From positions 9,553,712-9,617,711 of the forward strand of contig JASXTE010000008.1 of the NCBI GenBank assembly GCA_030280995.1: a DNA stretch of 64,000 bases, read 5' to 3'. The position numbers and the translations under genes were made by a program. Shown in pieces: positions 45,465 through 54,526 of this stretch. The stretch's first letter is position 1; every line of letters starts with the position of its first letter. Under the pieces are notes generated by a model that worked only from the letters and a program-made list of their open reading frames with translations, was not told the DNA's origin and made no database searches. This stretch comes from Hemileia vastatrix (taxonomy: Eukaryota > Basidiomycota > Pucciniomycetes > Pucciniales > Zaghouaniaceae).

Positions 45465-48461
45465 TTAAAAATCGATTAATATAACATCAATAGGGACTTC
45501 TCTATCACCAATATCACCTGCACATGAATGAGCCAATAATCGTTGACCCCTAAATAAATCTTTAATCGAGCAATGTCGACGTTTTTCTTCTGAACCTTTG
45601 GATCCTTCGAAAACCGTATTTGAAAATACCTCTTTCTCTTTATCCACCCTTTTATTTAAATTCTCTAATTCTCCAACATATACACCATTCCTTAATTTAC
45701 TACTATCCCACACTACCAATCCATCTTCCTCTACATACACTACATCTTCTTCTACCTCCTCTCTGCTGAATTTATCTACACCTTTTCCAACACCTTTATT
45801 AACATAAAAACTATTTTCCAGTTTATCCTCTTGGTGGAGGTCATCATCATCATAATCTAAACACAATAGTCCTGCCAGTTTAACCTCATGGGGGAGGTAT
45901 GGAAATTCTTCAGCTCCTTTAGTGCTGGCTTTGATAATAGGTATATCTTCATCGAACTCTTCTGAGTCTGAATCTTCTTCAGTGGGTGGTCTCCTTGATA
46001 AACCATCTGGCATAGTAAAAGTTTTGCCAGGCTTATGAACTAAATCGAATGAAAAATGTTGAATAAAAGCTACCCATCTCGTCATGGGTGCATTCGGTAA
46101 ACTTGGGGAATTAATCATCTGGATTAACGATTTCGCATCCACTTGCAACTCAAAATGTTGCCCCCACAAAATATGCTGAAGTTTCTTCAGTATTTTCGCC
46201 ACACCACATAATTCCAATTTTGGTTGTGAATATCTTGATTCGACCTCAGTAAATACTACAGATTCATACCTAACTGGCCTGATGTAACCAGATTTATCCA
46301 TCTGAGACAAAACCGCCCCAGCTGCAACCTGACTTGAATCGACTGCTAAATAAATTCTGCCAGCTTCTTTTCCATAATCCAACTTGTGCAGGACTAAATC
46401 CTTCCCCACAACCTCCTTCAACTTCACAAACGCCTTCTCACACTCTTCATCCCACTCCCAGTCTGCATCCTTTCTTGTTAACCGTCTCAATGGAGCTGCC
46501 AATGAAGAAAAGTCCTTGATAAACATTCTAACATATACGCAAACGCCTAAAAACCCTCTAACTTCGGTCGTATTCTTGGGTCTTGGCCAGGACTGAATTT
46601 TGTTAACTTTCTTCTTGGACATAATTCTACCCTCTCTACATACCACATGGCCTAATATTTCTAAGGCTGGCACACAACAGGAAAATTTTGAACCTGAAAT
46701 AGTTAAACCAGCCTCTTCAATTCGAAACAAGATTCTTTCTAATGTAATTGCAAACTCCCAAATGAATTTGCGTATCCCGGGATTCTCTTCCAACACCTGG
46801 TTATCATAGTCGGTTGTTGGTCCCTTAATTCCTCCATCATCTATAAAGATTCCAGCATATTGTGGAATTTCGTCTTGAAAGATCCAAGCCATCTGAGCTT
46901 GATAAACTGCAACCGAATTTGTTGCTCCTTGAGGTAATCTTGTTAACTGTAAACGTCCTAGTGGCGTATCAAATGTAGTGAGAGGCCTTGAGTCCGGATG
47001 TAACTCTCTCTCATCATATCCACCCATAATATCTCCCAAACCATAACACACTCTCCCTGCAAACACTTCAACAAACTCCTCAGCACTAGGTGGTATCCCA
47101 GCATCCTTTATTGTAACCCTATTTAATTCCCTAAGATCATGAACAACTCTAAGCTTGCCATTCGGTTTCTTGATACAAAATACAGGACTAGAATAACTTG
47201 ACGTTGATTGCTCATACAGTCCAGTGCGTATCCGTTCTCTAACAACTTCAATATAGGCTTCTTTTAATGCAGCCGGAATAGGAATCGGTTTCTGCTGCCA
47301 CGGTTCATGACATACCACAGGAATCTTGTAAGGCTCCCCATAGGAATGCTTCAACACACCCCTCTCCTCTTCTACAAAAGCAATGGCCTTCTCTCGCTTG
47401 ACCATCACATCCAACAACAACTTCTTCTCTTCTCCAGACAACCAACCATCAGGTCCAAAATTAACAACACCCAGTCTCTCAAAAGTGATTCTTGACGTCT
47501 CAGAAAATTCAGGCGGATTCTTTACCAAGGGACTTTCATAAGGATCTCTTGATAACCTTGGTCTTCTCAAAGGTGGATTTAATTCAGCAGGTAGCGGTTC
47601 ATTAATAGGTCGAACTTTATTTGCTACCTTCTTATATTTGGCTGCGTCCACATCTAAATAAACTTGAGGTAAAACATTTACTTTTGTATCGCCATCACAT
47701 ATTTCATCAAATGAATCTTCTTCATCGTCAGAATCGGAATAAGAAAAATTAGAAAAATATTTTATTTCATTTTTAAATTTTACCCTTTTCTCCTTTCCCT
47801 CGTCTAATTTATAAACAGATTTTCCAACACCTTTGCTTCCCTTATCCAACAGTAAATCACCCGTAAAGAAAGTTGGCAGTTTACCCTCTTGCTGGAGGAC
47901 CGGAATTGAAATTTCACAAAAATTATTTTTTTGGGTTTTAATTATACTGAGATTTTTTATCGGATTTTGATGTGATATTTGCAGTTTACCCTCTTGCTGG
48001 AGGTCCGTAATAGAAGGAGATAATTGCAGTTTAACCTCTTGCTGGAGGACCAGAATAACATTTTCACATAAATTATTTTTTTGTGTTTTAATTATACCAA
48101 GATTTTTAATCGGATTTTGATAAGATTTTTGCAGTTTAACCTCTTGCTGGAGGTCCATAATAGAAGGAGATACTTGCAGTTTAACCTCTTGCTGGAGGTC
48201 ATAAAACATACCCTTCCAATTTTTATCCAACCTAATTTGGCCCATTTTGCCTTTTTCACCGTTTTTAAATTTAATAGAAAAACCGGGTAAATCCAATAAA
48301 CATATAGAAAAGTCCAAAACATATTTGCACTCCAAAGTAATATTAACAGAAAATAATTGAGAATCCACTTGAATTATCTCCAAGTGAGCTGACCTATTGC
48401 AATCCGGGATCTCATCCTGAGGAGAGATTACAACATTAGAGCGATCAGCCCCTGCTACCCC
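45465..48461 (-). CDS. N pol: N-terminal repeat region, reverse transcriptase, RNase H
   Basis: Entered by -1 frameshift at 48461-48467. The first ~330 residues are a linker containing five copies of a peptide ending QQEVKLQ (or QQEGKL) encoded by the hairpin motif. RT follows (SPVFCIKKPNGKLRVVHDLRE, then the FIDD catalytic box in GIFIDDGGIKG), then RNase H (LAVDSSQVAAGAVL, KLELCGVAKIL). Two more motif copies encode HQEDKLEN and HEVKLAG in the region after RNase H. The frame ends at TAA (45465-45467), after which integrase continues in the same frame. Confidence 0.88.
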   Translation of the reverse strand, partial: GVAGADRSNVVISPQDEIPDCNRSAHLEIIQVDSQLFSVNITLECKYVLDFSICLLDLPGFSIKFKNGEKGKMGQIRLDKNWKGMFYDLQQEVKLQVSPSIMDLQQEVKLQKSYQNPIKNLGIIKTQKNNLCENVILVLQQEVKLQLSPSITDLQQEGKLQISHQNPIKNLSIIKTQKNNFCEISIPVLQQEGKLPTFFTGDLLLDKGSKGVGKSVYKLDEGKEKRVKFKNEIKYFSNFSYSDSDDEEDSFDEICDGDTKVNVLPQVYLDVDAAKYKKVANKVRPINEPLPAELNPPLRRPRLSRDPYESPLVKNPPEFSETSRITFERLGVVNFGPDGWLSGEEKKLLLDVMVKREKAIAFVEEERGVLKHSYGEPYKIPVVCHEPWQQKPIPIPAALKEAYIEVVRERIRTGLYEQSTSSYSSPVFCIKKPNGKLRVVHDLRELNRVTIKDAGIPPSAEEFVEVFAGRVCYGLGDIMGGYDERELHPDSRPLTTFDTPLGRLQLTRLPQGATNSVAVYQAQMAWIFQDEIPQYAGIFIDDGGIKGPTTDYDNQVLEENPGIRKFIWEFAITLERILFRIEEAGLTISGSKFSCCVPALEILGHVVCREGRIMSKKKVNKIQSWPRPKNTTEVRGFLGVCVYVRMFIKDFSSLAAPLRRLTRKDADWEWDEECEKAFVKLKEVVGKDLVLHKLDYGKEAGRIYLAVDSSQVAAGAVLSQMDKSGYIRPVRYESVVFTEVESRYSQPKLELCGVAKILKKLQHILWGQHFELQVDAKSLIQMINSPSLPNAPMTRWVAFIQHFSFDLVHKPGKTFTMPDGLSRRPPTEEDSDSEEFDEDIPIIKASTKGAEEFPYLPHEVKLAGLLCLDYDDDDLHQEDKLENSFYVNKGVGKGVDKFSREEVEEDVVYVEEDGLVVWDSSKLRNGVYVGELENLNKRVDKEKEVFSNTVFEGSKGSEEKRRHCSIKDLFRGQRLLAHSCAGDIGDREVPIDVILIDF
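47876..48200 (-). repeat. Hairpin motifs inside N pol (5 copies, 152-bp tandem unit)
   Basis: Copies start near 47876, 47979, 48024, 48131 and 48176: GCAGTTTAACCTC-TTGCTG-GAGG. Spacing alternates 103-107 and 45 bp, so a ~152-bp unit with two motifs was duplicated. Further copies in the same gene lie at 45817 and 45876. Confidence 0.85.
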
Positions 48462-49255
48462 AAAAAATGAGGGCCTTCATCTCTTTCCAAAAAACATAAT
48501 TCACCAGAAGCCGTCCATTTTATATTCCGCTTCTTGGTGCAAACACAACACTGGCACAGAGTAGTAATCCCTGGCCGTGTTTCCCAACCTTCATCTCCAG
48601 GAGGCGCTAACTGCATATGTAACCTCCGCATATCTTCACCAGTGATCTCCAAACTAATCCCCATGCCAGCTTGATACCCTATCCTGGCCTCAAAATCCAT
48701 TAAAAAAGGACCACCAAGAACAGTTTTGACTGCTCCTCTGGCCACATAAAAGTGAACCTTACCAACAGATCCACCAATGCCTAACCTGACATGCTCAGCT
48801 GTACCCATTAGCTCTGTTGCATGCCCTCCAATACCTCTGAGGTTTCCCCCAGTTCCACTTTTAATTGGCAAGCCTATACTCGTCGCTCGCTCCAATGAAA
48901 TTAAATTAATTTGAGACCCTGAATCGACCAAGGCCTTTACTTCTTTACCATTTAGAGTTACCACCAGGTAACCCAGGGGAGCGGAAAAATGTGTATCTAC
49001 ATCTTCCCCAAACTTCTCAGCATTTTCACAAATATATTCCACCTCTCCAGTGGAAACCCGACGCCTCGTCAAATGCTTCTTTTGCTTTTCAGCAAGCGCC
49101 GGACTAATCGTAAATAACTCCCCCAAAGATAAGGGAATCTGCAGTTGATTCACCCTATTCAAAACTGCGTCCATCGCATTAGCTTGACCAGAAACTACTG
49201 GCCGCTCATACTGGACCTTTGATTTAACAACCTTGGCCCTGGGTACCTCTTGAGG
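48455..49255 (-). pseudogene. N aspartic protease
   Basis: The retropepsin site VKALVDSGSQINLIS, then the ILGG-like block TVLGGPFLMDFEA. It is in frame with gag, separated only by TGA 49256-49258 (TTTGA, likely former TTCGA). It ends at TAG right after a T-TTT-TTG heptamer that allows entry into pol. A short segment near 48535 contains a CQCC-VC cysteine cluster of unknown role. Confidence 0.85.
48461..48467 (-). promoter_or_regulatory. -1 frameshift heptamer, Pro to Pol (N)
   Basis: The minus strand reads caT-TTT-TTG-GGG-TAG in the protease frame. A -1 slip on T-TTT-TTG opens a frame with no stop into pol (FFGVAGADRSN). Element B has a different slippery heptamer at the equivalent place. 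Confidence 0.7.
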
Positions 49256-51064
49256 TCAAACCGAGCCATCTTCACCCCCCATTATAACATCTTCACTTTC
49301 TATAACCCTAACTCTGTCACCAGCTTCTTGCACTAATCCTGATCCATCGCTAGTCCTTCTTACACCCTCCATTGGGATGGGACCGCTAAAACTTGGTCTG
49401 GGTAGAGACGCCAACGGTACGTCCTCCTCAGAATCCGAATCATCCTCTGGCATAGGCTCACCATTTAAATCAAACTTGCCATAACTAGGGGGCCCCATAT
49501 CAGCAATCCCCTTCTGCATTTTATATAATTCGTCCTTAGAGTAAGGGTTCAATTTGTTGGCGGCAGTTTGAGCACTAGAATTCTTGTCCTTAGAGTAAGG
49601 GTTCACTTTGTTATTGGCCTTGCCAGGATTAGCCCTCAATTGGCTCTGAATGCTACTCTTTGCCTTAGTAGCAGCTGCTCTTCTAGCAGCATTAACATCG
49701 TATTCGCCAGCCATACAGCTACCCTCCACCTGGGCAACCGTCGCCAGCTCTAAACCACCAAAAGAAGTAGAAAATGTGGCTTTACTGACCTCTTTCTCCT
49801 TGCCCTTGTCAGCTTTACCACCATTACCATTACCATTTTTTCCACTCTTGGCATTAACATCTTCATCTGTCACCTCTTCAAATCTGGCTCTCCTTTCAGC
49901 CGTTAAACTTCTTCTGACCAAATCAGAAGGAGACTGTCCATCACTGGGCTTGATGAACGAACCATCAGGAAATTTATAAACTTTACCATCGAATAAAACT
50001 TGCCCAGCATCCATATCCTTATCAAGAGCAAAACAAACTGTTGCTCTGTGCCCCCTCCTATTACAATAGGAGCACACCTTTGGCTCATCATAGCCACCTC
50101 TATATCCATTACCACCATTCCCACCATTCCTCCCGTTGCCTGGGAAGCGGTTACCGTTGTTATTGCCATTATAATTTCGATGTTCATAACCTCTGGATTG
50201 ATAAGAAGTTGACGTCGACAAAGAAGCAATTGGGGCCTTGTTGGCCTTCTGGGTTTCTTGAACAAATATTTTTAATTGTTTAGTTAAATCGGCCAGGTGA
50301 TCGACCATCTTATTATCTACATTACCCTCAACTTTAGCAGCAGGTAATCCCATTTGAGCCTTCTTGGCCTCCTGGGCTTTGACCATAATATCGTTGTTTT
50401 CGGCCAAAACTTTGCTAACCTTGCTAACATATTGAGTGAATGACTCTTGATATTTGTCCAACGCCAATAACTTTAGATGGGCTTAAATGTTGTCCTTGAT
50501 AACCTCCAGAGCCGGCAGTTTCTGCTCACCATTAGGCAGTTCCTTCATCAAATCTTTTCTTGAAAGATCCTTCAAGACGTCCATACGAATATCCCTGCTA
50601 CATACTGTCCAAAACAAATCTTTTGCTTGGTTCTCATGCACTAACTCGTCCACCAGTATGAGATATTCCACCACTTCATCAAACTGAACACAGAGCTTTT
50701 TGAAGTCAGCCATAGAAGAAACTCCACCTTTTGCTTGCCAGTCTCCAAAAATTTTATTGAGGTCCATCATAGTAAACCTAACACCCCATCTATCAATCAT
50801 AGCTTTAGAAAGCTTAACCCAATCCTTGTCCTTGAATGCCTGCATAGCAATAACCTCTTTTTCCACCTCCCTATCAGCAATAAAAAACCTAACTTGCTTC
50901 ACCATATCCACATGAGAAGCACCATCAACAGCAGCAGCAGCTTCATACCTGCTAATGAACCATTTAACCTCCTCCCCATCAAACTTTGGGCCATCCCAAG
51001 AAACAATTCTAACTGAGGGAGTAAGAGGGTTAGAAGATCCAGAAGCAACAGCAGAAGAAGACAT
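49256..51064 (-). pseudogene. N Gag
   Basis: About 600 codons in one frame with a single TAA (50483-50485). The N-terminal matrix/capsid-like part (WDGPKFDGEEVKWFISRYE ... DLMKELPNGEQKLP) is homologous to B gag and to the F fragment. Then come a Gly/Asn-rich stretch, a C-x2-C-x4-H-x4-C zinc knuckle (CSYCNRRGHRATVC) and an acidic tail. It ends at TGA in frame with protease. The start ATG lies 178 nt from the LTR. Confidence 0.88.
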
Positions 51065-51107
51065 CCCAATAAGTAATGAAAAGCGTTAACAATCGATAAA
51101 ATAACAA

Positions 51108-51171
51108 GCCTCTTGCAGGCCAATAACAAAAATCCAATTAGAGTTCCAGAAAATATGCCTCTTGCAGGCTA
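51108..51171 (-). repeat. Two short hairpins in the N leader
   Basis: GCCTCTTGCAGGC occurs twice (about 51110 and 51153), each followed by AATAAC. The GCCT/AGGC arms form small stems between the primer site and gag. Confidence 0.55.
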
Positions 51172-51220
51172 ATAACGTTCTTGATCCAAGTAAGTCTTTA
51201 AAGAAAGCTAGAGAAATCGA

Positions 51221-51237
51221 ACCCCACGTTGGGCGCC
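51221..51237 (-). other. Primer-binding site of N
   Basis: The minus strand reads TGGCGCCCAACGTGGGG, a few bases inside the 5' LTR edge at 51243. The TGG start is complementary to a tRNA CCA end; the tRNA species was not identified. Confidence 0.75.
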
Positions 51238-51242
51238 AACTA

Positions 51243-52407
51243 TGGTAAGGTAAACTCTTACAGTCGCCTTGCTGTAAGCGGAATCCGGAGGAGATATGTG
51301 GATTTAGCTGAAAACCCCGTCCTTCCAATAAAAATAAAAAAATGGGAATTCTAAATCACTAAGCTAACCAATCTACTTAGATCTGATTGATAAAAATAAT
51401 GAAACTCTAAAATATTTAACGCTTATTGAGATTTAAAGAAAGTGGCTGTTGAGAAAGAAATACTGATAACAACAATTAAGGTGTACCAGTGAAAGATCTG
51501 TAAAGATTGACTTTTATGTTTTTATAATAATTTGAATTTTTATGAGACAGCAATAATCAAGTCCCAGCGACGAAGACCTTTCTAAAGATACCCTGTATGA
51601 AGTGTGATTTAAATTGTTGAATAGTATTTCTAAAATGTTAAATATAAAAATATAAAGTTATAAGGGTATTAAAATTTATTTAATTTGTTGAGTAATAAAA
51701 AATGAGACGGTGGTGGTTAATGATTAAGCTGTATGATGTGTCCCCCCTCTCAATTTCGAGTTTGAGAAGCGCTTAAGTATTCCTAGTCACGTGCCTAAGT
51801 TTTCCCCTCTAGAGCTCTTCCAGAGTCAATCCGGAGCCCGTACGGAGTCCGTACAGAGCCGGAACGGAGTCAAAGCGGAGTCCGTACGGAGTCCGTACGG
51901 AGTCGAAACGGAGTCCGTACGGAGTCCGTCCGGACTTCCGGACTCAATTTAGAACCTTAAAACCATAATAAAAAATCTAGAAAAATTACACATAATAGAG
52001 ATACTTCCCCTTTACATACCAAACTAATTTTTGTAGTCTGCGCAGCTCTAATTACCCCGTGAAAATTCATCAAAGTTAAGTAATTTTTGAAAACATAAAT
52101 ATTTCTATAAAACTTTAAAATTCATTTAAAAATATAAAAGAAATAGTAAAAATTCTGGAAAAATTTCCCAAGGTTCTTGAGTGACTTGACTTGATACTTA
52201 TAAATTTTTTAGACCGTAAAAATAAGTTTTCTCCGTAAAATAAATTGTATTTGTGTAGGCATTTGCTCGTGACCAATTTCTTCATATTTTAAACTCCAAT
52301 AAATTAAATAATACCCTTTTATAAAAAATAATAATAACGCCAATCTTGCACGCCGTAATAACTCCATTTACATATTTAGGTGCCATACTAAACTTTAGGC
52401 TACCACA
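51243..52407 (-). repeat. 5' LTR of nested element N
   Basis: 1165 bp, same ends as the 3' LTR, followed by GCGCTA (52408-52413). It contains an expanded minisatellite of ACGGAGTCCGT-like near-palindromic units at about 51828-51946. Confidence 0.92.
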
Positions 52408-53427
52408 GCGCTAAGTGCTCATCCCAATATTTAACTGACTTGTCCCGGATCTGCATCATTCTTTCATACGCTTTCTCCACAAACTCGTCTTTTCTTTCAA
52501 GTTGCGCTACCCTTGCTAGAATTAAGTCTTCGGTTGAGCGCACTTGATCCCAATCACATCCTAGGAAAGATCCAGCCTCCAGATCAATAGGTAATACCGC
52601 CCTTTGACCAAACATATGCTCGAATGGCGAAAACCCTGTTGTCCTTTTAACTGAAATCCTGTCCGCAAACAAAACTAATGGCAAGTAGTTCTTCCACTTC
52701 GCCCCATTATTTCCACATAACTTAACTAGCGCATCTTTTATCACTTGATGCCCTCTTTCTACCATTCCCTCTGCTTCAGGATAATATGGTGTTGCAACTC
52801 GTAACTTTGCGCCAATACCTTTTACTACTTCTTGGAATTCTCCCGCAAATTCAGTGCCACCATCTACGGTTACCATCTTCATTACCCCATACCTATAAAT
52901 CCATTCTTTCTTCAAAAACTTGGCCACATTACTTGCCTTGAGGTTTATCAACGGCTCTGCTTCAACCCATCCTGATAGATCATCCCTGGCTACTACCAGG
53001 TATTTAAAGTGTCCTTCTTTTATATGGACTGCATCTAAACTGACCCTACCAAAAACAGTATCCTCGCCCGTTTCTCTCCCTTTTTCTTTTGGCTTTCTGT
53101 AACTTCTGCGCTGGCATTCAGGACAAGATTTAACCCAATATCTTACTTTATTTTTCATGTTGGGCCACCAGAATCTTTCCCTAACTCTGGGATGAGTCTC
53201 ATCTTGACCTCTATGTCCTAAATTCTCGTGTAACTCCCTGAGTATCTTCTCCTTCCCTTCACTAGTTTGAATAACTAAATGAGGAGAAAATGCTTGATTC
53301 TTCCATAACTTCCCGTTTTTTATAAAATAGCCTTTAGCGCACCTTTTAATATTGCGCCAAACCTTTTTATTGCAAAAATCCAGTTGACTATTACCTTCCA
53401 AATATAACTTTAACAATTCTACTCCCT
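52408..53427 (-). pseudogene. B integrase, N-terminal and core part
   Basis: An HHCC zinc region (HENLGHRG ... CPECQRR), then the core with Asp (SLDAVHIKEG), Asp (VTVDGGTEF) and Glu (EAEGMVERGHQV), closely similar to N integrase. It is cut at 52408 by N within the linker to the C-terminal module (40218-40492) and at 53427 by the TRIM. It is in frame with the RNase H side once the TRIM and one CTCCC are discounted. Confidence 0.9.
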
Positions 53428-54526
53428 GTAGAGAATGATGCCTTGCAGAACCAGGGAAAGTTCTATGATGTACTCGGAGGCTACACTATATACTGATGAG
53501 AGACTAGCTAAGTACATAGTATGGTAAAACCATAACATCCCCCCCACTTAGTTAGACGAACATCACCCTACACTAATAATAAAAGATTGTAATGAGTGAC
53601 AATGAAATAGAATAGTAAACTAATTTAAAAAGAGTGTGTTAAAAAGGAAAACAAGAAAAAAAAATTTAAAGGTAACAAAATATCTAAAATTTAAAGTAAG
53701 CTAGTACAATAATTAGATGTATTTAATGAGAGTGAAGAAAAGTATAATGAACAAAGTAAGTACATCCCCCCATCAAGATAGCAACATACTACCAAGTACT
53801 CTATAAAAATAAAAGTAAAAAAAAACTAAAGCACCATCGAGAGAGGATTTGATGAGTAAGGAAAGACAAGTGGCAGTTGAGATTTGAGACAGTCGGCGCG
53901 AAAAGTGAAGATCAAGCAAAATTGAAAGTTGAAAAAAGGTGTGAAGTTGAAGATTTCCAGCCTTGCTCCTATAAGGGCGTAGAATCTTGGAGAACTGAGA
54001 CACAAGGGAATAGGGAGTGTTGCCTTTCTTGGGGTCAACATAAAACAAAGTTATTAGATTTAGAGAGGTTGGGTGTGCCTTTTGTGGTCACATAGATGAG
54101 CAGGGTGTTGAGATTGGTTTGTGGCAAAAAGTTTTGCTTGTATCGTCGCAAATCACAATGAGGGAAGATGCCTCACACACCATAGCGGAGCGGATGCCTT
54201 TCTTAGGCAGGATGATAAGATGGCTCCCATACACCGAATTTAGAGTGGAAAATGCCATTTTTTTTGGCTGAGGCGAGAACAGCGCCCATACACTGTTTTG
54301 AGAGTAGAATTGAGAATATGGCGCCCATACACCATGAGGAGGAGGGAAATTTCAGTATTGTTGCAATGAACGGGGTTCTACAAAGGGTTCTCCACGAGCG
54401 AGACGGCCCATAACCTGTAGAGAATGATGCCTTTCAGAACCAGGGAAAGGTCTCCGATGTACTCGGAGGCTACACTATATACTGATGAGAGACTAGCTAA
54501 GAACATAGTATGGTAACACCATAACA
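53428..54526 (-). mobile_element. TRIM: miniature LTR retroelement in B pol
   Basis: Near-identical LTRs of 110 and 111 bp (53428-53537 and 54416-54526), each TGTAGAGAATG...CCATAACA, around an ~880-bp non-coding interior, with perfect CTCCC duplications (53423-53427 and 54527-54531). On the minus strand a GTGGGGGGGA tract precedes the 3' LTR, and TGGGCCGTCTCGCTCG lies just inside the 5' LTR as primer-site candidate. The interior has three copies of a (G)CNCCCATACACYG phrase at 54226-54334. No coding capacity, so it must rely on another element. Confidence 0.88.

Larger units (their letters stand above)
40493..52407 (-). mobile_element. Nested element N, Ty3/Gypsy, nearly intact
   Basis: 11.9 kb including LTRs, inserted in B integrase with a 6-bp GCGCTA duplication. 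Gag 49256-51064, protease 48455-49255, RT-RNase H 45465-48461, integrase 44160-45464, then a 2.6-kb 3' region rich in hairpin motifs. The primer site on the minus strand is TGGCGCCCAACGTGGGG (about 51221-51237). Only three nonsense codons were seen (50483-50485, 49256-49258, 45465-45467), each compatible with a C-to-T change. Confidence 0.93.

Noticed and set aside
49568..50283. Several plus-strand frames opposite N gag
   Set aside because: Shadows of the minus-strand gag, with no start context, introns or cysteine pattern like the true antisense genes.
53773..54095. Open frames on both strands in the TRIM interior
   Set aside because: Short, mutually overlapping and without domain features; the element is non-coding.
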